Shown here piece by piece: positions 43,872-55,403 of a stretch of 64,000 bases of DNA. A program made the translations under genes and the position numbers. The notes under the pieces were generated by a model that worked only from the letters and a program-made list of their open reading frames with translations, ran no database searches and was not told the DNA's origin. The DNA is from Allodiplogaster sudhausi (Eukaryota > Nematoda > Chromadorea > Rhabditida > Diplogasteridae), in NCBI GenBank assembly GCA_945643635.1, contig CALZFC010000256.1, forward strand, positions 1,072,001 to 1,136,000, written 5' to 3'. Each line of letters starts with the position of its first letter. Position 1 is the stretch's first letter.

Positions 43872-45653
43872 CGCCGAGGCAAAGTACATTCTTGGCGTAC
43901 CCAATGTCAAGGACACGCTTATCAGGTGAGCATTCGAAATTAATCAATCAATCAATCAATCAATCAAGGTATTCGAAATACAGCAGCACTATAATTTGGA
44001 AGAATTATACTTTAGTGACCGTCTTTGCAGCGCCTTCTTCCACTGCAAAAACTTTAAGATTTATGCTCGTATAGAAGAAGCACAGGCCTGACATGCCTGA
44101 CGCAGTTCGTCTGCCGACTGAAGAAGTGTTCTGCGACTCGAATAAGTAGCAACCATTCGGGACTCCCGACAATCTTATTCTGTCAACATGTGCAACGCCA
44201 AGTGGGCTTAATTATTGCCTTTCAAAAGTATTAATGACCGTTGTTCTTGCCAGTCGAGAAAATGGTGACGACCCCAGTCTTGTTAGTGTGTCCGGCTCTG
44301 GAAGACTTGGGCGGAGGCACTTTCTCCAACATCATCTATACCTCTATTCTGGACCGATTTGGTAGTAAAATCATATTTGCTGCCTGTCGCAACGGCATGA
44401 TCGCGACCGTCTGTCTTCTTTAAAATCAATATATTACGAAAAAGATCTATGTATACATGTGCCATAAATCTCCGTGTCTTTTACAAAGCACCACACATAT
44501 TAAGTTAACTATTGAAGACATAATATGTTCTTTATCATTAGTATGGCTTTCTAAGCCCTTACCTTTATCACTAAATAAATGGACGACGTTAACAGGCCAA
44601 TTCTGACGCGTCAGTCAATACGCTTGATTCCTTCGTCGAATGCGATGACAGTGAGAAGCAGTGGTTTAGTTATGCAGAAGACAATGTCACAAAGGTTGGA
44701 GCAATCTCATCACGATCTCCACCTTTCATTTTTCCAGGTCACATGGAAGCCAAACTCGTGCAAGGATTTTTTGCTTCTTAACGGATTCACCGAGGCACAT
44801 ATCAAAGCGATCAATCTCGTAGAAGAAACAGGGCGCTGCTGTGCAGCCTGCAAGAACGAAAAGCCATTCGCGGTGATACAAGAATTGGCTTTTTTTTTGC
44901 ATATTAGAACAATCATAATTGCTCTGTTTTGTCATTTTGCAATCATTATGCAGCATATATGTATCTGAGAAGTTCCAAATTATTACTCGAAATGCTACCC
45001 AAAACTCGTTTAAAAGGGTGAACAGAAATGATGGAAGTGAGCCCGAATTTTTATGGGTCGCCCCGGCTCAAACCGTTGCTTACGGGCCATGAAGCCCCGG
45101 TCGGCCCAATTTTATAATATTAAAAAAATCCTACTTCTAATTCGTACTTTTATTAACAGTATTTGAAAAGGGAACAAAACATTTAAAAAAAATTCTGTTC
45201 GCTCTTTTTAATTCCGAAGCGGAATTTTGATTACTGATCTTCTATATTGCGTAATTGGAGCAATGAGAGTTTTGTCGGTTAGAAGCATGCTCGTTTGCAC
45301 GTCTACGAAAAATCGGGGATCGAATTTAAAATTTGGGCCGGGTCACATGCTGCATCTCTGACATAAGGGTGAACTGGGGCATCATGCAATGTACCGAGAG
45401 AGCACAGAAGCTTACTTTTTGAAACATTTGCATGGTTGTATGCTTATAGTTTTCTTTAAAGTAATCTTGAAAAATTAAAAAAAAGAGCAAGAATTTATCA
45501 CGACTTTCTTTATGTCCGCCCACGTACATATACACCACATGTTTACAGATTCCCGCCAGCACCGCACAGCCCCAGAGTCTAGTTGCCTATGAGGCTTTGT
45601 TCGAGTACTATAATGATGATGGGTGTGCTGTCGCCTCAAGCTTCTCGTGCTAG
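43872..45653 (+). CDS. Unrecognised cysteine-containing protein, 5' end disrupted
   Basis: The best-supported 3' exons join in frame: 44287-44361, 44596-44694, 44738-44872 and 45549-45653 (stop TAG). They encode WAEALSPTSSIPLFWTDL, then DSFVECDDSEKQWFSYAEDN, VTWKPNSCKDFLLLNGF, INLVEETGRCCAACKNEKPF and a C terminus YYNDDGCAVASSFSC. Possible upstream exons are 43877-43925 (AKYILGVPNVKDTLI) and one from 44031 (AFFHCKNFKIYA), but their links are unclear. The intron 44695-44737 is only 43 nt. The 5' part abuts the palindrome breakpoint, so the gene may have lost its start. Paired cysteines suggest an extracellular protein. I do not recognise the family. Confidence 0.45.
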
Positions 45654-47901
45654 TTCGGTGAGCTTTTTTTCTTTAGAATCAAGAATGAATTAAAATGCAA
45701 AAGCTACATTCATTATTCTTTTCAATGACTTCTGTTATTTTAGATCGTAACCGGACTTTTGTCTCTCGCTCGCTCACTCTTCTACTCCCTTCTCTTTCGT
45801 TTCTGAGGACACCATACAAATTTTCTTACATAACATCCCTTGGAGTTCGTAGCTATCTGTATTGTAGAATCGTCCTTAAACATTCCCTTTCTTTGTTCCA
45901 GAGTGTAGTGCTTGTTCTTGTCATCGTTTAGCCTTTCTTATAGTCGCATTATCACATATAGAATTGTGCCATATCCATATCTTCATAGCCTTGAAAAATG
46001 TAGCAAAAATTTATGAGTAGACGTGTGATAAATATTCCAGGAATTCGACGAAGTTTATACAACCTGCAAAATATGTAGATATTACACTCTCCTTCTCTCC
46101 CTCCAAGAGTCGCCCTCTCATGAAAGAGGGCGAGATCTTCTAGTAAGAAGAGGTCCAGAAACCGAGCGGCGTCGACGAGTCTCTGGAATTTCGAGTATCC
46201 AGTGTATAGTCTAGACAAACAAATGCATCCGGGACTGTGTGTATCTCTCTTTCTCTCTGTAACCCTTCTCTCTTTCTCTCTCTCACTCAGTTCGCATTCT
46301 CTACCCAACATACTCTCCATTCATTCCTCTAAATCTCTCTCACTCCCTTTCTTTCCTCTCTCGTTCTCTCTCTTTCTATCATTCTCTTCTCTCTGTCCCC
46401 TTCTCTCACTTCTCTCTATTTCCTCTCTCGCTCCCTCTCTCTCTCTCTCCTCTCTCTCTCTCCTCTTCTCTCACTTCTCTCTCTTCCTCTTATCTCCCTT
46501 CCTTCGGCATGCATTCAGTCCATTATGTTCAGTCGGTCTTGTTTGTCGGCATATTTTTTTTAACTCGTTTAGTATAACTGACTTTCTTTTTCAGCCCACA
46601 GCCAAAATGCCCAGTATCTTAAAAAAAAAAAAGGTTCACTCCTTTCCTCGCTTTCTTTGGAATTCGTTTCCTCGAAAATAACGTTTATTATTCATGCTTT
46701 CTGTAGCACTAAAAGTGCTTTCCTTTCACTTTCGCGAACTTTATTCATGACCACGACCCATGCATATATGCATTTATTCGGGTAAGCACTTCCTTGTGGG
46801 GCGGGGCGCAACGGAAGTTTCGCTCTATTCCTCCTTTCCTTTTTTTAGTTGTCAGTCGTATATTTTTGTTACTCTGGACTCGGGGGCCTAGCAATGAGGA
46901 AAAGTGTTACTCTGAAGGACTACCGGGCAATCTGGTCCTTTTTAGATGAGAAGGGTGCGAGGGGTACCGATGTAGTTGTTCTGGGGTCATACAAGTACCT
47001 TCTTCCACGGAGCACGTACGGCATTTATCTAATGTCCTCGTCAATTAATGCTGGAAATATAGCGCCTCTTCGTGCTTGTGGAAAATGCATCAACAAACAG
47101 AGCGCTCTCTGGTTCTTTGTCAGAACTCTTTTCTCTCTTCTGGCGTTCTCTTTGTCTCTCTTCTCTCTCTTCTCTCTCTCTCTCTTTCTCTCTCTCTCTT
47201 TCTAAACATCGCTCTTCCTAATCGTTCCACCATCTGGCGGCCTGCCGGCATGTCTTCTTTGCTCTTCACATTGATCATAGCTGAATGATGATGGCAGGAA
47301 AAAGAGAAGAGGAGATGAAAAGGAGTTGGAACGGAAACAACAACGAGGCGAGAGATTGGCTGATATTGAGAGAGGATGATAGAGAGAGAGGGAGAAGGAG
47401 GGAGAGAGAGAGAGCGCAAGAATGAGGGAGAGGGGAAAAGATAGAGAGACAGAGAAGCAGTGATACAGAGTGCTTACTCGTTTTCCATCTATCAGATCAT
47501 TCGATCACGTCAACTCATTTTTCGTTCTCCAGCTGGACATGTACTCGTGTCAATGTCATTTCTTTCTCTGTCGGTACTCTCTCCTCTCTCTCTCTCTCTC
47601 TCTCTTTGCAATCTCACTCAAAGCGAATCTTGACGGAAATGAGTGGAGCGAACGGCAAAGAGAGAACGGGAGAAATTAGTTGAGTGGTCAAGGAGCGATG
47701 CAGACGCGAGAGAAAAACAGGTAAGAGTGAGAAATGGAGTTGTCGAGAGAGAGAGCGAGAGAGATAGGGCGAAAGTGAGCGAGAGAAACAAAACGGACAC
47801 TGGTGAGGCGTAGACAATTATACGGGAGGGCAGGAGGAAGAATTACCGAGAGAGGGAGAGAGAGAGAGAGGGTGCGAAAGAGAAAAAGGGCGTGAGAAAG
47901 C

Positions 47902-47933
<32 letters not shown>

Positions 47934-48717
47934 AAGAGAGAGAGAGAGATAGCGAAAGAAGACAGCCGCTGCCGCACTTGCCACTCATCAACATGTCAAC
48001 GGCGTTCATGCACCATAGTTCCTGGTCCATAGTTCCTTGTTACTTCCTTTATATTTTCATAAACATATTACTAAGAAGGAATTATCTCTGTCTTCTCACG
48101 ATTAACGAGTACTCTTTTTTGATTGAGCCAGAAACAGACATTCGTTGATAAATGGTAGTATTAAGAAAGCTAATTGCATTTTTTGATGGAGAGCTTGCAA
48201 ATAAATAAAAAAAAAAAAATTCACGACAGTTCTTTTTCATTTTCTTCTTTTTTTGGGATGCCTAAAGCATGTGCTAAATTTAAACGATTTTTTGATCTTT
48301 GCTAATCGTAATTCGTGAGCAAGATTTCTTCAGCACAAACTACGGAATGACTTTTCGCCGCTCTGTTTTCCTCTCATCTCTCTCTCTCTTTCTCACTCTC
48401 TCTCTCTCTCTCGTTCTCACTCGCTCTCTCGCTTTCTCGCTACTCTCTGCCAGCTTTTTTTCCTCATCTTTCCCTATGCAAGGCGAATTAGTGAAAAGAT
48501 ACTTTATCCCTCGTTACCGATAATTGTAATTACATTTTGTATGTGGGCATGAAAGGAATCATCAACTTTGTCTTCGTTTTCATCAATTTATTCCTTTCCT
48601 TTTTTTCTTCTTATACATACCTTGATCTTTTTAGCTCTCGCTGAGCTCCTCAGGTTTCCGTGTTCTCTTTTGTATACTCATCCCATTCGCTCCCTGCTCT
48701 CTCTATCTCTCTCTCTC

Positions 48718-48763
<46 letters not shown>

Positions 48764-49304
48764 CAGTCTTTCCCTCTTTCTCCTCTATACCCTATCCTCC
48801 ACTTCACCTCTCTGGCACCACCTATTGCTGTACAAGTGAACGGAGGTGTCTGGGATCGAGAGTGAGGATGCTGTTGCGGTTCAGTTTCTCGCTTCTGTCA
48901 TGCATTTCTCTCTCTTTTTCTTTCTTTCTCTCTCTCTCTCTCTCTCTTAAATTCTCTAGGATCCTTTGGCTCTCTCGCGCTCTCTCATTTTCTCATCCAC
49001 CGTTCTCCAACCCCATCCTTTCCCGCCTCACGGGCATATGCTCCTTTGTGTTCCCCAGTTGGCCGCTTTACGAGTCTCGAACTCTTTCTAACACTCTTCC
49101 GACTTCACTCTCCTCGAAGTATGCTCTCTTTCTCACTTTTCCCTCTCTCTATCTCTCTGTCCTTTAATTGTCTTTCTCTTTACTTCTCTCTCTCTCTCTC
49201 TCTCTCTGTCGAGTTTTATTCCTTTGCACTCTCTTAGGCAGTGCCGAACTGAGTTATTGTCTGCGTTCCTTTGCACCTCAACATGAGAGGAGAGTAGCGA
49301 AGAC
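45654..49304. other. Simple-sequence-rich region without a supported gene
   Basis: CT blocks at 46240-46500, 47130-47205, 47575-47610, 48370-48450, 48690-48770 and 48905-48950; GA blocks at 47340-47440 and 47740-47955. The stretch 46849-47100 has an open frame with ordinary amino-acid composition (IWSFLDEKGARGTDVVVLGS) that could be an exon, but no splice partners were found. Confidence 0.5.
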
Positions 49305-50445
49305 GTGAGAGATCGAGAGAGGGTGTTAGGGTTGACAGAACGAGAAAGAGAAAGAGAGAGAGCAAGAGATCGAGAGAGGGTGTTAGGGTTGACAGAGCGA
49401 GAAAGAGAAAGAGAGAGAGCAAGAGATCGAGAGAGGGTGTTAGGGTTGACAGAGCGAGAAAGAGAAAGAGAGAGAGCAAGAGATCGAGAGAGGGTGTTAG
49501 GGTTGACAGAGCGAGAAAGAGAAAGAGAGAGAGCAAGAGATCGAGAGAGGGTGTTAGGGTTGACAGAGCGAGAAAGAGAAAGAGAGAGAGCAAGAGATCG
49601 AGAGAGGGTGTTAGGGTTGACAGAGCGAGAAAGAGAAAGAGAGAGAGCAAGAGATCGAGAGAGGGTGTTAGGATTGACAGAACGAGAAAGAGAAAGAGAG
49701 AGAGCAAGAGATCGAGAGAGGGTGTTAGGGTTGACAGAGCGAGAAAGAGAAAGAGAGAGAGCAAGAGATCGAGAGAGGGTGTTAGGGTTGACAGAGCGAG
49801 AAAGAGAAAGAGAGAGAGCAAGAGATCGAGAGAGGGTGTTAGGGTTGACAGAGCGAGAAAGAGAAAGAGAGAGAGCAAGAGATCGAGAGAGGGTGTTAGG
49901 GTTGACAAAGCGAGAAAGAGAAAGAGAGAGAGCAAGAGATCGAGAGAGGGTGTTAGGGTTGACAGAGCGAGAAAGAGAAAGAGAGAGAGCAAGAGATCGA
50001 GAGAGGGTGTTAGGGTTGACAGAGCGAGAAAGAGAAAGAGAGAGAGCAAGACATCGAGAGAGGGTGTTAGGGTTGACAGAGCGAGAAAGAGAAAGAGAGA
50101 GAGCAAGAGATCGAGAGAGGGTGTTAGGGTTGACAGAGCGAGAAAGAGAAACAGAGAGAGCAAGAGATCGAGAGAGGGTGTTAGGGTTGACAGAGCGAGA
50201 AAGAGAAAGAGAGAGAGCAAGAGATCGAGAAAGGGTGTTAGGGTTGACAGAGCGAGAAAGAGAAAGAGAGAGAGCAAGAGATCGAGAGAGGGTGTTAGGG
50301 TTGACAGAGCGAGAAAGAGAAAGAGAGAGAGCAAGAGATCGAGAGAGGGTGTTAGGGTTGACAGAGCGAGAAAGAGAAAGAGAGAGAGCAAGAGATCGAG
50401 AGAGGGTGTTAGGGTTGACAGAGCGAGAAAGAGAAAGAGGGAGAG
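49305..50445. repeat. 57-bp minisatellite, about 20 copies
   Basis: The unit begins GGTGTTAGGGTTGACAGAGC and continues in GA-rich sequence with GAGATCGAGAG. Twenty copies differ by single bases (for example 49667 GGATTG, 49911 ACAAAG, 50050 ACATCG). The 57-bp length is a multiple of three, so long frames stay open on both strands (DRERVLGLTERERERERAR on plus). A pure GA tract (50480-50521) follows. Confidence 0.95.
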
Positions 50446-50479
50446 CAAGAGCAACAGTACAGACCGAAAGTGAGCAAGG

Positions 50480-50525
<46 letters not shown>

Positions 50526-51139
50526 ACAAGGGAAACGGAGGAGACCGAGAGTGTGAGACGGTGAGAGAGAGAGAGAACATTAGAGTAAGTAAATAGCAAA
50601 GTAGAAAAATTATATAGTAGTAGGCTTGAGAGTAAATGTGTAGGCATCTATTAGGACTCGTTTGGTAAATGGATGCTTTTGTCTTCATTCATTCGACGAA
50701 TTGTTGATGCTTCATTCTATTTCTGGAATATTACCGAGAAGCGCTCATGTCTTCTCTACATATTGCGTTCTTTTTATATACGTTATGAAGCCATCATTAC
50801 AAAGTTATTTATTTTTAGTTAGTCACTTAAAAATAAATAAATAAAAGTAATTTCGTTTTTTTTTCTGCTAGCACGAAACCTCTAGACAGCCGTCTTAACA
50901 GCCTTTATCCTGCCATTAATCAAGATTCTCGGTTCATTGCGTCATTGACTTCTTCTTTTACAGCTTTACCTCTTGTCTCTCTCTCTTTCTCGTCTCAATT
51001 CTCTCATCTCTCTCCCACTCTCCTCTCTCTGTCTCTCTCTGTCTCTTTTTTTCTCCATGTCCCTATAACCTCTTTCCTTTCAATTAGTCTTCTCTACTCT
51101 CTCTCCTTCAACGTCGACACGCTCTAAATCGCTCGCCTC

Positions 51140-51171
<32 letters not shown>

Positions 51172-51238
51172 CCTCTTTCTCTCTCTCCTCTCTCTCTCTC
51201 TCGCTCGCTCTCCCCTCTCTCTCCTTCTTCATTTCCAG

Positions 51239-51361
51239 GGGCGCCGAGGACAGAGTCAGCCTCGCGGAGTTCGAGCGCCAGCAAATGGGCATCAGCACGC
51301 TCATCATCGTGTCCAAGGTTCAGTTTCCAGACCGCATGCACTCTCTCTCCTCTCTCTCTCC

Positions 51362-51396
<35 letters not shown>

Positions 51397-52981
51397 GTTC
51401 TCTCTCTCTCTCTCTCTTTCTCTCCCTCTCGCTATCTGATTTAATTTTAGTCTTGCTATTAATGAGAGATGACGCTGAGAAATTAAGAAAGAGAGAGCGT
51501 GCGACAAGCAAAAAGCCTTATAATGGCACAGCGAAGGCTACTGAAAGAAAAGAAATAATAAGCTTCAAAACATCCGTAATATTTCTTCTCTTATGTCTGC
51601 TAACTCTGGAAAACATGGGAAGAACTGCGCAAAACAGCCTCATTTTGCTTCCTTGTTCAGAATGTTTATTTTTCGAATGAATTATATGTACGCAAGCACG
51701 TGCGCCTTTTTTTCTTACTCTTTATTTACTATCCGAGATCGCACGATAGTGACAAAATGTGAAATCAAGCGAAAGAGAGAAAGAGAAAGAGAGCGAGAGA
51801 GGGAGAGGGAAAGAGAAAAGAGAGTGATGTAAAGAGACAGAGAAAGAGATCGTGATAGGAAAGGACAGAATGAAATATTGGCAAGTTGAAGATCTGGGGC
51901 CGAACTCGAAAGAGCTTATGGTTAGCATCATAAACGTATTCTGCATCCTCCTTAGGTTAGAAAGAAAAATCCGTGGGCGTATGAATTTGATATGACCGCA
52001 AGAGATGACACAGTTTTGGCGAGAAAAAGAAGCATGTTTCGTGCATGAAAATGAATGACTGACTTTCTCGAAGCCCGTTCAGCAGACTTTTTAATCTCCC
52101 GTTAAGTATCTTTTAGTCTGCTCTTTCGAATTTTGAGAAGAAAAAAACATATTTGTCTCGGTGGGGAAAACAGTCCTGTTCGCTCTCTTCTTTGTTCTCT
52201 ATCTCTTTCTCATCCTTCTCTCCCTCGATTTCCCTCTTTCTCCCATGTCTCTCTACCTCTCTATCTCCCTCTCTCTCCTCTTCCTCACTCTCTCTCTCCC
52301 TCTGTCACAACCTCTGTCTCCCAGATCTGCCAGCTGCTCTGTCTCTTCGCTCTCCTTTTTGCTTCTCTGCTCCTCTCGCTGGCCACTGCTCTCTCGGTCA
52401 CTCTCACTGTGCTTCTCCTCCTCGAATTCGCCGTTCTCTCCCTCGCCGTCTATCATGTCGTCCGCGGCAATTTTGGTGAGCATTGAGAGATTTTTTACCT
52501 GGAAAAGGTCTGAGAGACTTTCAGAAGAAGCTTCCTCTCAATACATCAATAATTCTTACAGCGTTAAAGCCAATGCCCATCAGAGAAGATATATTTACAT
52601 AAGCAGTTAATGCGTACATAGTTCGCAATATAAAGGCATTGTACACTTTGGAAAATTAAACTTGCCGCTAATTTCATGGTTTCGTTCTATTAAAAAAATG
52701 TAATTAACGGTCTCTCCTTGTTCTAAATCTGTGTGCACTCTCTGTCTCCACCCCCCCCCCCCCCACATTTTCTTGTCCTCCCTCTTTTGCATCTCTTTCT
52801 TCTTTGTCCTTCTCTCTCTCTCTCGTTTTCTCACTCTCTTTTCCTTTCTCTCCTTTCAGGTGTGCTGCTCGGCTTCGTGGGAGTTGAGACGGCACTCGCG
52901 GTTTCGAGCATCGCATTCGCCATCGCCCTCATGGTCATCGACCATGCCAAGGACTGCACTGTGTCAGTGAGGAGAGATCGC

Positions 52982-53027
<46 letters not shown>

Positions 53028-54208
53028 CGAGAGAGAGCAGAGCGCAGGCATAGAGGCAGCAGAGAGAGCGATCGAAAGAGTATGAGGGAAAGAGGTAGCT
53101 ATTGATAGCTCTCCAGAGAAGAAACAGATGAGGAGATGGAGAAAAACTGACGGAGAAATTAGAAAGTATAAAAGCGAGTGAGCGAGAAAATTCGAGGAAT
53201 ACTCTAAAAAAGGAACCTGATGAAAGTCTGAAAGAAATTGTATTGGTGTAGGTGAAGAAGGTGGAAAACCGAAAAAGAACGCTGCACTGAGAGGGAACGA
53301 GAAATCACAAGCCACAACGCAGGTGGCAGAAGAGAGATGAGCATGGGAGATAGTGAAAGAGGCAGTTTACAGAAAGCGGAACACAGAAATGACTTTAGAT
53401 TTGAGCTCATGGAAGAAAGGTGCAGGTTATTTATAGACAAAGTGGACTCTCGTTGATCACATGAACAGAACGTCTTTGGCATATCGTTTCACGTCATCTC
53501 TTCATGTCATTCCATACGTGTGACTGAAAAAGTTCTCTCTCTTTCTCTCTTTCTCTCTTTCTTTTTCTCGTTCTCTTTCTCTTTCTCTTTCTCTTTCCTT
53601 ATCTCTCTCCCCCTCACCTGTAAACAGGAGAAATGTCCAAATTATCGGTGTTTTCGGTGGCTTGTTGTTATGACAGAAATTATTTAAACGGGACTTATTG
53701 GAGCTGAAAGGAAGACACGGTTTATTTACATGAAGAACTATTTAAATGAAAAGTGTTAAAGTAGTTATTTAACCATAATAATATTTTTTTTAAAGATATT
53801 AATTCGCAACAATTATTTTTCCCCTTATTTTAAGCCAATCCTGCTCGTTGCTCTCTGTGAGTAGCGAGGATCGTTTTCGTCTCTTCTGGCTCCTCCTCGT
53901 CAAGGCCATGTTCGAGCTCTTCCTCTGCCTCATGGTTGTCGCGGTCAGGAAATTTACTTCTTTTTTTTTGTCAAAAAATAAATGTTTAAAAAATATATAT
54001 AAGTATTTAAAAATGATGAGTTTCCCAAGGGCTTTGACCAGTTATTATACATACATATCTTTTTCACAGTTTATTAAAAAAAATCACATTCGTTTTATTT
54101 TATTTAAATTATTTTAACTAGACTTAAATTGCATTTCTGCAGCAATCGCCGATTACGCACGAGCGAAATGCTCTCGACGTCGAGGATGAATGCTCATCCA
54201 TTATCTGA
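51239..54208 (+). CDS. Four-TM membrane protein, 5' end not found
   Basis: Exons 51239-51317, 52325-52475, 52860-52962, 53835-53943 and 54143-54208 join without phase conflict to 169 codons including the stop. The first exon encodes AEDRVSLAEFERQQMGIST; an ATG at 51283 could start a 154-residue form. Exon 2 has two hydrophobic stretches (LLCLFALLFASLLLSLATAL and VTLTVLLLLEFAVLSLAVYH). Exon 3 has one more (ETALAVSSIAFAIALMVI), then DHAKDCT, and exon 4 has the last (LLVKAMFELFLCLMVVA). The tail ends LDVEDECSSII. Cysteines CT..SC between TM3 and TM4 could form a loop disulphide. Every intron before an acceptor is CT-rich. I recognise no family; a small tetraspan protein is all that can be said. 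Confidence 0.65.
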
Positions 54209-55403
54209 GAGGGAGACTTATTTTGTCGTTCTCTCTCGCTCTCTCGTTCTCTCACTCTCATCTCTTTCCTGTTATTCTACGATTCCGTCGTTCTCTCTCA
54301 TGTATAAGGTGCAAATTTAAAGATAGCGAGAGAGTAGAGGAATTAAGAGAAGGGGAATGTCAAAGAATCAATCAATACCTGAGGCTCGTCCACCCTCTAA
54401 CACCAAACATCACCTTCGATTTTGATCACTTGCCCCGATGTCCTTTCGTTGCAATAAAGGAATAAAATTCCTCCAAACGCTCTCTAGTTCCCCGGTTTTT
54501 TTTATCGTGTTAGAGATTTCGCAATTTCATGGGAAAGCCTAGAATAAAACTTCTGCAGCACTCCTGACACTGTTTTCTTTAACAATCCGATTTGTGAAAA
54601 CGCCTGTGAGAACAAGAGCAAGTCGTGTGAGCGGAGTCTTCTGGAATATTGTGCACTTTTCTACTTTATGCATCTTTCTTCAAAAACATATGTAAAGTAG
54701 TTTGTGAATTTTTTATTTATAGTTTTTTTTACATTCTAAACAAAATATTATAGATATATTGAATAGAATGCTATTTCCCCTTTTTTCTCTCCATTACTAT
54801 ATTCACAACGTGTCCACGGGTGCTCCTCGCTATGCGATCAATCAAAAAATGGGCATAAAGCTTCCCAATCACTACTTACAGCATTTCCCTCCGAGTTACT
54901 TTTCATGCACTCATTTATGTACATTTCTACGGCATCAGTCATGTGATTTTATTGATTATGAGATTTTCTGTAAATTATTCCTCGGGTTCTCATAATTTGT
55001 TCTAGTATTTTTCGCATCAAAATGCCATCGTGATAGATTATCAAGTGTAATAAACAAGTTTTCCTAATTGAATTGTTTTATCACCTCCTGAAAGGGCTTA
55101 TAAAACATGTGTATTCATGTACAAAGCAGCATTGCTTACCTCGTTAAGTACCTCGTCGCCTTCAAAAGAACCGTAACCTTTCAACAACGTATGGAAATAG
55201 CAAATATTTCAATAGCATCACTAGGATGTCGACAAAAAAAGTATGATATCATCTGACAATTAAGTGCCTTTCGAAGACTTTAAGTAAACTATACAAATAT
55301 GGCACATAAGTATGTATGTTTATAACATATACTACGGCGATCTATTCTCTTCGAAATACCTCATCTAAAAAAGTTTGACATGCAAAAAAATAAGGCTTCA
55401 TGA
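54209..55403. other. Intergenic region between convergent genes
   Basis: AT-rich 3' flank of the four-TM gene and of TMTC2, which converge here. No gene is supported. Confidence 0.5.

Noticed and set aside
46849..47205. Open frame with ordinary composition (IWSFLDEKGARGTDVVV)
   Set aside because: No splice partner, start context or homologue recognised; noted only as a possible exon.
49305..50445. Interstitial telomere array suggested by TTAGGG
   Set aside because: TTAGGG occurs once per 57-bp unit rather than in tandem, and the usual nematode telomere repeat is TTAGGC.
49133..50688. Long open frames (up to about 500 codons) across the minisatellite
   Set aside because: They exist in three frames and both strands because the 57-bp unit has no stops; composition is pure repeat.
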